Below are positions 36,967 to 43,787 of a stretch of DNA of 64,000 bases, piece by piece (position 1 is the first letter of the stretch; every line of letters starts with the position of its first letter). Under the pieces are notes generated by a model that saw only the letters and a list, made by a program, of their open reading frames with translations, searched no databases and was not told the origin of the DNA. The position numbers were made by a program, and so were the translations under genes. Source of the DNA: Pseudomaricurvus alcaniphilus (GTDB lineage: Bacteria; Pseudomonadota; Gammaproteobacteria; Pseudomonadales; Cellvibrionaceae); assembly GCF_011440395.1 (NCBI RefSeq), contig NZ_JAAOIX010000002.1, positions 496,001 through 560,000 of the forward strand. Reading direction: 5' to 3'.

Positions 36967-36985
36967 AACTGACATACTATCAGTT
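36967..36985. promoter_or_regulatory. Shared palindromic operator, site I
   Basis: AACTGAC-ATACT-ATCAGTT, 7 of 7 and 6 of 7, the closest to the consensus. It lies 38 bp before the start of the lipocalin-like gene. Confidence 0.72.
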
Positions 36986-37099
36986 ATAGGGACAGGGTTT
37001 CAATGCCTCCGGCAGAGATTTACATTTCATCACACGAGTAGCGGTTTTTTGGGCTTAAGCGGGGTATACGACATAAAAGTAAAAGGGAGTCAAAAGGAT

Positions 37100-37140
37100 C
37101 GGTGACAAACGATAATCGAAATGATTCCTATTTGTCACCG
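37100..37140. repeat. 10-bp inverted repeat with 21-base loop
   Basis: CGGTGACAAA (37100-37109) and TTTGTCACCG (37131-37140) are perfect complements, followed by GCCCCTTTTT. It stands between the last regulon operator and the left border of the island; no upstream plus-strand gene needs a terminator. Confidence 0.7.
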
Positions 37141-37171
37141 GCCCCTTTTTACCGCCGACCCGTTTTACCGT

Positions 37172-37192
37172 CCTGGAGGATTGTCTGGCGCA
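37172..37192. repeat. Left border of the island: fragment of the tRNA-tail repeat
   Basis: Matches 43114-43134 at 20 of 21 positions, covering the last bases of the tRNA-Arg 3' end plus the first 11 bases of repeat module A. It marks where sequence composition changes from the GC-rich cluster to the island. Confidence 0.75.
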
Positions 37193-37360
37193 AGCTGATT
37201 CCCTTTAAATCCCGCCTGTAGTATCCCGTTTTTTTGACGAGGAGCTTTTCTGTGGCCCGGTAGCTGCAGGCGGTGTGCCTCAATGCCAGAATGGGCTGTT
37301 GTGATCCAGGCCTCGCGAAGGGAGCGGAATTTTCTCTGTACCGCACACAGTTATTGCAAA

Positions 37361-37377
37361 AGTCCCATAATGGGACT
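37361..37377. promoter_or_regulatory. Operator of the higBA promoter
   Basis: AGTCCCAT-A-ATGGGACT is a perfect 8-bp inverted repeat 12 bp before the higB ATG, the usual place for antitoxin autoregulation. Confidence 0.75.
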
Positions 37378-37389
37378 ATTATGCAATTC

Positions 37390-37692
37390 ATGAGAATCAT
37401 CGCCCTGTCATCGTTGAAGACATTTTGGGAAAAGAGCCCAGCTTATACTGATGCCATCGAGCCAACACTTGCCTGGTATCGGCATGCGCTGAAAGCCGAT
37501 TGGGCCTCCCCTGCTGAGGTCAAACAGGACTTCAGGAATGCCAGTATTCTCAAGGATGGTAGGGTGGTGTTCAACATTGCCGGTAACAAGTATCGGCTGG
37601 TGGTGTGGATCAATTATGCCTACAAGGTGGTCTATATCCGCTTTATCGGCACCCATGCTCAATATGACAAAATTGATGTACAAACTATTTAA
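37390..37692 (+). CDS. higB: HigB-type mRNA interferase toxin
   Basis: A 100-residue toxin of the HigB/RelE superfamily, which cleaves mRNA on the ribosome. The characteristic pattern is AWYRHALKADW, DFRNASILKDGRVVFNI, GNKYRLVVWINYAYKVVYIRFIGTHAQYDKID (given in pieces of the family core) ending shortly after. The toxin precedes its antitoxin, the normal order for higBA and the reverse of most TA pairs. ATG at 37390 was chosen because homology starts there and the upstream frame crosses the palindromic operator. It is the first gene of the island. AT content is higher than in the flanking cluster. Confidence 0.9.
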   Translation: MRIIALSSLKTFWEKSPAYTDAIEPTLAWYRHALKADWASPAEVKQDFRNASILKDGRVVFNIAGNKYRLVVWINYAYKVVYIRFIGTHAQYDKIDVQTI

Positions 37693-37709
37693 TGCCGGAG
37701 GTAGACATA

Positions 37710-38084
37710 ATGGATATCAAGCCTATTAAAACGGATGCCGACTACCGTGCGGCGTTGAAAGAGATTGAAAGCCTGATGATGGCGGGGCCTGATACGCCTG
37801 AAGGCGAAAAGCTGGATGTACTGGTAACTTTGCTAGAGGCTTATGAGAACAAGCACTACCCGCTGGATTTCCCTGACCCGGTTGAAGCGATCAAATTTGA
37901 GATGGAGCAAAAGGGGCTGACCGTTAAAGATCTGGAGCCAATGATTGGGAAAAGCAACCGTGTTTACGAAATCCTTAACTACAAGCGCTCTTTGACCTTA
38001 AAAATGATCTGGAAGCTTAATCAGGAGCTGGGGATACCTGCTGAATCGTTGATCAAACCGCCCCAAGCGCATTCTCCTGCCTAA
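37710..38084 (+). CDS. higA: HigA-type antitoxin with Xre helix-turn-helix
   Basis: A 124-residue antitoxin whose C-terminal half is an Xre-type helix-turn-helix (MEQKGLTVKDLEPMIGK, NRVYEILNYKRSLTLKM). It should neutralise HigB and repress the promoter through the palindrome at 37361-37377. The ATG at 37710 has a GGAGG box nine bases upstream; an ATG at 37692 overlapping the toxin stop lacks a good site. It lies 17 bp after the toxin gene and 52 bp before the primase-helicase gene. Confidence 0.88.
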   Translation: MDIKPIKTDADYRAALKEIESLMMAGPDTPEGEKLDVLVTLLEAYENKHYPLDFPDPVEAIKFEMEQKGLTVKDLEPMIGKSNRVYEILNYKRSLTLKMIWKLNQELGIPAESLIKPPQAHSPA

Positions 38085-38136
38085 TATTCGTGGCTCTTGG
38101 TTAATCGTTAAATCAGGGTGCAACAATTTATGAATT

Positions 38137-40554
38137 ATGTCTGAAGAACTGAAGGCGATTGAGTCTCGCATTGAAGAGCTTGATAGAGAGCGGTCTGACT
38201 TAATTCAGCGTAAGCAGCAACTGCTAGCGCAAAGCCTGTCTCCATATAAACCTCAACAACTAACGTCCGACCAAAAAGTTGCTCTGTTTCAAGCCCTTTT
38301 CAAGGGACGGACGGATGTCTATGCCACCCGCTGGCAAAACTCAATAGGAAGGAGTGGCTACTCAGTAGCCTGTCATAATGAATGGGTTCCCGGTGTTTGC
38401 AATAAACCTCGAATCAAGTGCGGTGAGTGCAGTCACAGGCAATATCGAGAGCTGGATGCTCAGGCTGTTTATGATCACCTAACGGGAAAGCATATAGTAG
38501 GCTTGTACCCACTCATGTCAGATGAAGCCTGCCACCTCCTGGCGGCTGATTTTGATAAAAGTGGCTGGCAAGAAGCCGTGAAGGCCATGGCTCAAGTGTG
38601 CTTTCAACATACGATTCCTCATGCCATAGAGATTTCGAGATCAGGTAACGGAGCGCACCTGTGGATTTTCTTCAAAGACAGAGTATCTGCCCGTGAAGCG
38701 AGGCAGCTCGGATTTGCTTTACTCGATAAAGCCATGGATATCCATCCTGGAATCTCCTTTGAGTCTTATGATCGATTATTCCCGAATCAGGATATTATGC
38801 CTGAGGGGGGATTTGGAAATCTTATCGCCCTGCCTCTTCAACATCAGGCGCGGCAATTGGGTAACAGTCAGTTTGTTGATACTTCATTGACCCCTTACCC
38901 AGATCAGTGGGCATTCTTGTCGGATCTTCAGCGCTTATCTGCCTTTGATGTTAAAAGGCTACTAAAGCTGTTGGCGCCGCAACAGTTCGAAGCGCCAGAA
39001 AATAGCCTGCCTTGGGAGCAGGGGATAGAACGCAAGAATGAAAAAATAGCGGATTGCCCGAAGAAGCTTGCAGTCACTCTGGCCAATCATATCTATATCA
39101 AGCTGGATGAACTGCCAGCTGCCCTTACTGCCAAGCTTCGACGCTTGGCCAGTTTTTCCAATCCGGTTTTCTTCAAAACCCAGGCATTGCGCTTTTCAAC
39201 TCATGGCATCCCACGCTACATCACCTGTGCGCGTATTGAGCAAGGTTATTTATCAATACCCAGAGGTTGCATTGATGAAGTGATGGCGCTACTCGAAGAC
39301 CAGGGTATAGCGGTTGTGCTGTACGACAAACGGGTCGAAGGTACGCCCCTAAATGGACTGGAGTTCCTCGGTGAATTGAGAAAAGACCAACAACAGGCGG
39401 CCGAAGCGATCACTGCTAATAACGTAGGGATTCTACATGCCCCCACTGCTTTTGGAAAAACAGTAACCGCGATAGGTGTTATCACACGTCGCAAGGTAAA
39501 TACGCTAATACTAACCCATAGCAGACAACTGTTGGACCAATGGAAAGAGCGCATTCGCTCATTCACCAGCGGAGTTGAGGTGGGAACCGTTGGCGGGGGC
39601 AAGAAGAAGCCAACTGGCCAGATCGACGTAGCGACTTATCAAAGCCTGATCGACAAGAAAAGCAATACTGTCTCACCCTTGTTACAGGAATATGGCCAGA
39701 TCATTATCGATGAGTGCCATCATATCTCTGCGCCTCGCTACGAAATGCTGCTGAACGAATCCCGAGCAAAATTTGTGTTAGGGCTCACTGCCACACCAAA
39801 TCGTCAGGACGGCCACCAGAAGATTATGTTTATGATAGCTGGTCCCGTCAGGCACAAGGTGGAGGTAAGCGGCACAAGGGGCTTTGAGCAGAAAGTAGTT
39901 GTTCAACAGTTATATGACAAGCCCCCACACTCTTTGATTCAATCTGATGTGCGACCGCACATCGCGGAGATATACCGATGGCTGGTTGAAAATAATAGTC
40001 GAAACAGGCTGATTGTCGACAATGTTATCGAGTCGGTAAAGAGTGGCGCACACTCTCTCGTACTGACGGAGCGAAGGGAGCATGCGGAAATCTTGGCTGG
40101 GATGCTTGAGAAAAAGGATATTTCAACGCTAGTACTTCGCGGTGCCATGCGAGTAAAAGAGCGCAAGGCCGCCAATGAGAAGCTGTCGGATGCTCAGGTC
40201 ATTGTCGCGACAGGAAAATATATTGGCGAAGGGTTTGATTTGCCCAGACTGGACACGTTGTTTCTTGCATTACCCATAGCCTGGAAAGGTTCGTTGGCAC
40301 AATATGCGGGTCGATTGCATCGGGAGTCTGAAGGTAAAGATCAAGTCACTATATATGACTACGTCGATGAAGCTTTGCCTATGCTACAACGCATGTTTGG
40401 GAAGCGGGAGAAGGGCTATAATGCTATGGGTTATGAGTTGGCTCCGATAAAAACGCCAGGGGCAAGAATTAAAACGGCTAGAAATGGAGATAGAACCCCC
40501 AGTAGAAATCCAATTGCCATGATCCCCCTTATTCACCCAGAGCTTCCCGGTTGA
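38137..40554 (+). CDS. Archaeo-eukaryotic primase - SF2 helicase protein (TOTE conflict-system type)
   Basis: An 805-residue protein. Residues 1-35 form a coiled coil. A Cys cluster (C79, C88, C95, C98) may bind zinc. The primase domain has the catalytic DFD (138-140), SGNGAH (169-174) and the GNLIALPLQ strand, all in the AEP pattern. The C-terminal half is a DEAD/DEAH helicase: APTAFGKT (Walker A, about 435), DECHH (about 525), TATPNR and the motif VI QYAGRLHR (about 720). This architecture matches a family described as TOTE conflict systems, thought to act against mobile DNA (from memory). The usual nuclease partner is not seen. It is adjacent to HigBA in a tRNA-flanked island, which supports a defence role. 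Confidence 0.85.
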   Translation: MSEELKAIESRIEELDRERSDLIQRKQQLLAQSLSPYKPQQLTSDQKVALFQALFKGRTDVYATRWQNSIGRSGYSVACHNEWVPGVCNKPRIKCGECSHRQYRELDAQAVYDHLTGKHIVGLYPLMSDEACHLLAADFDKSGWQEAVKAMAQVCFQHTIPHAIEISRSGNGAHLWIFFKDRVSAREARQLGFALLDKAMDIHPGISFESYDRLFPNQDIMPEGGFGNLIALPLQHQARQLGNSQFVDTSLTPYPDQWAFLSDLQRLSAFDVKRLLKLLAPQQFEAPENSLPWEQGIERKNEKIADCPKKLAVTLANHIYIKLDELPAALTAKLRRLASFSNPVFFKTQALRFSTHGIPRYITCARIEQGYLSIPRGCIDEVMALLEDQGIAVVLYDKRVEGTPLNGLEFLGELRKDQQQAAEAITANNVGILHAPTAFGKTVTAIGVITRRKVNTLILTHSRQLLDQWKERIRSFTSGVEVGTVGGGKKKPTGQIDVATYQSLIDKKSNTVSPLLQEYGQIIIDECHHISAPRYEMLLNESRAKFVLGLTATPNRQDGHQKIMFMIAGPVRHKVEVSGTRGFEQKVVVQQLYDKPPHSLIQSDVRPHIAEIYRWLVENNSRNRLIVDNVIESVKSGAHSLVLTERREHAEILAGMLEKKDISTLVLRGAMRVKERKAANEKLSDAQVIVATGKYIGEGFDLPRLDTLFLALPIAWKGSLAQYAGRLHRESEGKDQVTIYDYVDEALPMLQRMFGKREKGYNAMGYELAPIKTPGARIKTARNGDRTPSRNPIAMIPLIHPELPG

Positions 40555-40664
40555 TAGTGCCCACTGAACAGGAAGTGCAAGCACCAGAAATATAATGATG
40601 CTCTAGGCTGAAAGTTCCTGTTGATTAGAGATGATCCCAATAGTACATGTGGCAATAAGAGAGG

Positions 40665-40730
40665 TGGCGCACCCTAGAGGATAGACTGTTTGCGGGCGCC
40701 TTTGGCGGTCCCAGTTGCGGTGCTACTGGT
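40665..40730. repeat. Eroded copy of repeat module B with tRNA-Arg 3' end
   Basis: The 18 bases at 40665-40682 equal the 3' end of the tRNA-Arg gene; the following 48 bases match module B (43270-43408) but without its first hairpin. It lies in the 610-bp stretch after the helicase gene, which otherwise holds only the fragment at 40874-41068. Confidence 0.85.
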
Positions 40731-40873
40731 GAGAGTGTGCAATAAACCTGAGGGAATTTTGCCCCATTCTGGGCACGTTTTATGATGGATTAAGAAAAGC
40801 CCCCGCGACCAAGAACAGACAAGGAGACAGCACCAGTGTGTTATTTCTTTCCCATACCTGCTTCTACCAATAG

Positions 40874-41068
40874 CTTTTTCGTTTAGATCGGGAACTGGCC
40901 AGCGATGTACAAGCTAGGGGTTGCCGTTACTGTGGCGGTACATTGCACAGTGTCCGTTACCCACGCAAACCCCACGGACTGCGCCCTGCTCTGGACCAGA
41001 CGTACGACACCCGCCTGAGCTTCTGCTGTGCTGCGTACGGTATAGATCAGCAGAAAATTGTCCATTAA
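40874..41068 (+). pseudogene. Fragment of a Zn-ribbon protein often linked to transposases
   Basis: An open stretch of 64 codons reading LFRLDRELASDVQARGCRYC and then GGTLHSVRYPRKPHG, with a later SFCC pair. I recognise the pattern of a small CxxC protein that usually continues with a CRRRTTP-like segment; here it changes to an unrelated tail after FCCAA and stops. It has no start codon in a sensible place (a TAG stands just before). It is probably an insertion-element remnant cut by the arrival of the Fic module. Family recognition is from memory and moderate. Confidence 0.45.
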
Positions 41069-41100
41069 AAGATGTATATGTCCAAAATATTGATTGATTG

Positions 41101-41135
41101 TGTCCATTAAATCACATAGCTTGATTTAATGGACA
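41101..41135. promoter_or_regulatory. 14-bp perfect inverted repeat at the fic start
   Basis: TGTCCATTAAATCA and TGATTTAATGGACA are exact complements with a 7-base spacer. Further TGTCCATTAA copies lie at 41059-41068 and half-sites lie inside the gene. It overlaps the first possible ATG (41129), so binding there should block expression. Confidence 0.75.
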
Positions 41136-41164
41136 ATAATGGACAACAAACAAAAGAGACAGCC

Positions 41165-42535
41165 ATGGCAACAGACACGCAAAGAGAAATAGAAGAAATC
41201 CTAGCCATTCTGGAGAAAAACCCGGAAGGATTGTCTACCAGCCAAATTTCAGAATTGATCAGTTTTTCTGGCAATTACAAGACATTGCAGCGCCGCCTTG
41301 TCCGCCTGTCAGACGATGGGCTCATACTAAAAGTGGGCGAGAAAAAGGCCAGAAAGTATTATCCCGCCAAAGTGTCCAAAAAAGAATTTATTGGACACTT
41401 AACGGACAATACACACGAGATTTTTAGTTCAGAAAGCCAGAATATCCTTAAGTTTTTGGACACTCCGCCTCACGCCCGAAAAAAAATGTCCTATAACCGT
41501 GGCTTTTTGGACAGCTATGCCCCAAATGAAACAGCGTATGTCTCGGAAAAGGTCAGAAAACAGCTCTACCAGGAAGGTAAACGCTTCGACAAGGCATTGG
41601 CGGCAGGCACCTACGCACGGGAAATTTGCCAGCGGCTACTCATAGACCTGTCTTATAACTCCAGCCGCCTGGAAGGCAACACTTACTCACGGCTGGATAC
41701 GCAAAAGCTCGTTGAGGAAGGCATTACAGCAGAAGGCAAGGTTCATGAAGAAACCGTCATGATTATGAACCACAAGGAAGCCATTCTGTTCCTTGTGGAA
41801 AACGCGCAAGATATTGAGCTAAACAGCCTGACGATCCGCAACCTACACCATTTATTGTCGCAAGATTTGCTGGCAAACCCAGGAGCTTGCGGCAATATCC
41901 GATCTATGGAAGTGAATATTGGGCAATCAACCTACAAGCCGTTGAACAATCCCCACCGGCTCAAAGAACTATTCGAGCTTATTTTATTCAAAGCTCGCAA
42001 GATCGAAGACCCATTTGAGCAAAGTTTCTTTTTGCTGGTGCATCTTTCCTACTTGCAGGCGTTTGAAGATGTCAACAAGCGCACTTCGCGCCTGAGCTGC
42101 AATATCCCCTTTATCAAGGAAAATTTATGCCCGCTCAGCTTTACCGATGTTTCGCGGGATAATTACACCGCCGCCTTGCTTGCCATGTATGAGAAAAACA
42201 ACGTTGAACCCATGCTGGAACTCTATGCCTGGGCCTATCTGCGCTCGTGCGAGCAATACGGTGTGGTAAAAAAATCGCTCGGGGAAATTGATGCGTTCCG
42301 CATTCAGTACAGACAACAGAGAAAAGAAGTCATGGGGCTAGTCGTCAAGAGCGGGTTGCACGGCAAGAAAGCAGAAGTCACTATCGAAAATTTCTGTAAG
42401 AAAAATGGCATAGACGAGACTGCAAAATTTACAGCCATGACGCTAGCCGATTTAAGCACATTGCATGCTGGTGCAATCATTGGCTTGGGTATCACTGAAG
42501 CACAGCTCGAAGCATGGCTTTCGAGCAAGCCGTAA
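41165..42535 (+). CDS. Fic-domain protein with N-terminal winged helix and altered active site
   Basis: A 456-residue protein. Residues 1-75 form a winged-helix domain (EGLSTSQISELISFSGNYKT, LQRRLVRLSDDGLILKVG), which may bind the TGTCC palindromes. The Fic core follows: the inhibitory helix motif SSRLEGN (about 165-171) and the active loop QAFEDVNKRTSR (about 298-309). In active Fic enzymes the loop reads HxFx(D/E)GNGRxxR; here the catalytic His is Gln, and the Gly positions are Val and Lys. Similar FEDVNKR variants exist and their activity is unclear. ATG at 41165 was chosen over 41129, which lies inside the operator. It stands alone between two tRNA-tail repeats. Confidence 0.85.
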   Translation: MATDTQREIEEILAILEKNPEGLSTSQISELISFSGNYKTLQRRLVRLSDDGLILKVGEKKARKYYPAKVSKKEFIGHLTDNTHEIFSSESQNILKFLDTPPHARKKMSYNRGFLDSYAPNETAYVSEKVRKQLYQEGKRFDKALAAGTYAREICQRLLIDLSYNSSRLEGNTYSRLDTQKLVEEGITAEGKVHEETVMIMNHKEAILFLVENAQDIELNSLTIRNLHHLLSQDLLANPGACGNIRSMEVNIGQSTYKPLNNPHRLKELFELILFKARKIEDPFEQSFFLLVHLSYLQAFEDVNKRTSRLSCNIPFIKENLCPLSFTDVSRDNYTAALLAMYEKNNVEPMLELYAWAYLRSCEQYGVVKKSLGEIDAFRIQYRQQRKEVMGLVVKSGLHGKKAEVTIENFCKKNGIDETAKFTAMTLADLSTLHAGAIIGLGITEAQLEAWLSSKP

Positions 42536-42564
42536 GCTATGGCTCGATTCTATAGTTTTGTATT

Positions 42565-43105
42565 GGGTTTCGGCTTTTTGCTTTCGCGCTTGCCAAAGGG
42601 AGAAGGCATCTTGAGGTGAATGCGGCCACAATCTAACGGCCTCCTGGTCGAATGGGAACACAGCTATGCACCCTTATAATACGTGTTTCAAGAAAGGCTG
42701 CTCCAGCTATCGCAGTCGATCCGGCGCGATGTGATCGAAGGTGAGTTCGAGCAGTTCCTATTGTCCCTAAAACCGACAAAGAGCTATTCAATCTTGCATT
42801 GGCGATGTTTAAAGAGTTTTGGGGATACCGCCTGGAATTTCAAAAAACTCACAGTAAATCGCTTCAATTGGATATGGCCAAGAGTGAGAAGAAGATCGAG
42901 CAATTGCTGGATCATATCGTGGATGCGGAATCAACTTCAGTTGTGAGTGCCTATGAGAAACGTATAGGCGAATTGCAGCTTGAAAAGCAGGTCATGCAGG
43001 AAAAAATCGCCAAATGTGGCCGTCCGCTGCGAGACTTTGATGAAAGCTTTCAAACCTCAATGGATTTTCTCGCAACCCCTCACCAGCTATGGGTTACAGG
43101 CCGAA
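42565..43105 (+). pseudogene. C-terminal remnant of a large serine recombinase
   Basis: Reading across three frames gives the tail of a large serine recombinase. ECGHNLTASWSNGN and YNTCFKKGC (zinc ribbon) come first, then SIRRDVIEGEFEQFLLSLKP, then ELFNLALAMFKEFWGYRLEF with a coiled coil (MAKSEKKIEQLLDHIVDAES) and the final DFLATPHQLW. At least three frameshifts interrupt it, near 42614, 42710 and 42778. The catalytic N-terminal domain is missing. It stops exactly where the tRNA-tail repeat begins at 43106, suggesting that recombination at that repeat removed the end. It probably once mobilised part of the island. Confidence 0.72.
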
Positions 43106-43269
43106 TGGCGCACCCTAGAGGATTGTCTGGCGCACATCCATGTGCGCCACCCTGCGGGCGCTGCGCGGACCAAATCGTTCCAGACGATTTGTCGAACCCG
43201 GCAGAAGTTCTCGGCCTGCAGAATACAACAAATACAAGAAAGCCCACGCGAGGTGGGCTTTCTTGTATT
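43106..43269 (-). repeat. tRNA-tail repeat, module A copy 1 (164 bp)
   Basis: Begins with the 18 bases of the tRNA-Arg 3' end (43106-43123 on the plus strand). It contains the perfect hairpin TGGCGCACAT/ATGTGCGCCA (43128-43149), AAATCGT/ACGATTT, and a long stem at 43229-43271 that crosses into the next unit. Confidence 0.92.
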
Positions 43270-43408
43270 TGGCGCACCCTAGAGGATAGACTGTTAAAAG
43301 CCTAAGGGCTTTTAACACCCTGCGGGCGCCTTTGGCGGTCCCAGTTGCAGTGCAACTGGTCGAACCTGGGAGGTTCTCACCCCGGCGGTTCCGCCATTTA
43401 TAAATAAA
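43270..43408 (-). repeat. tRNA-tail repeat, module B (139 bp)
   Basis: Begins with the same 18-base tRNA end (43270-43287). It keeps the layout of module A but with different hairpins: GTTAAAAGCC/GGCTTTTAAC, CAGTTGCA/TGCAACTG and GGCGG/CCGCC. The short block GCGGGCGC between hairpins is common to both types. Confidence 0.88.
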
Positions 43409-43572
43409 TGGCGCACCCTAGAGGATTGTCTGGCGCACATCCATGTGCGCCACCCTGCGGGCGCTGCGCGGACCAAATCGTTCCAGACGATTTGTCGAAC
43501 CCGGCAGAGGTTCTCGGCCTGCAGAATACAACAAATACCAAAAAGCCCACGCGAGGTGGGCTTTTTGGTATT
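43409..43572 (-). repeat. tRNA-tail repeat, module A copy 2 (164 bp)
   Basis: Nearly identical to copy 1. The few differences include two base changes on each side of the long stem that preserve pairing. It directly abuts the tRNA gene. Confidence 0.92.
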
Positions 43573-43574
43573 TG
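43532..43574 (-). terminator. Terminator hairpin of tRNA-Arg
   Basis: A 19-bp perfect stem with a 5-base loop. On the minus strand the inner part is AAGCCCAC...GTGGGCTTTTT, a classic intrinsic terminator just after the CCA end. The equivalent stem in copy 1 is at 43229-43271. Confidence 0.88.
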
Positions 43575-43649
43575 GCGCACCCTAGAGGATTCGAACCTCT
43601 GACCTTTGCCTCCGGAGGGCAACGCTCTATCCAGCTGAGCTAAGGGTGC
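43573..43649 (-). tRNA. tRNA-Arg (anticodon CCG)
   Basis: A 77-nt cloverleaf with the CCA end encoded. The acceptor arms are GCACCCT/AGGGTGC, the D-loop is AGCTCAGCTGGATAGAGC, the anticodon stem is TTGCC/GGCAA around the loop CTCCGGA (anticodon CCG), and the T-arm is AGAGG-TTCGAAT-CCTCT. Its last 18 bases are repeated at 43409, 43270, 43106 and 40665, and partly at 37172, so this gene is the anchor of the island and repeat array. A promoter in the 138 bp upstream could not be assigned with confidence. Confidence 0.96.
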
Positions 43650-43787
43650 GTGATGCTGGTGAATTACCCGTAGCCGGCATAATACCGGCAGGGGTAAACC
43701 ACAGGGGCGCAATGATACTTATCCGGGCGGGCTTAGTCTATCCCGGGGTGAAGGTTTTAAAGCGCGTGGCCCGGTCTGCCCCCGGGT

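Noticed and set aside
40883-41107. Minus-strand frame of 74 codons
   Set aside because: The plus strand reads as a Zn-ribbon protein fragment; the minus-strand frame crosses the Fic operator repeats.
43106-43572. Possible CRISPR array
   Set aside because: The repeats are 139-164 bp units with internal hairpins and a tRNA end, not short repeats with unique spacers, and no cas gene is present.
43398-43712. Open frames across the tRNA and its repeats
   Set aside because: They cross the tRNA and terminators and recur only because the DNA is repeated; no start signals or family resemblance.
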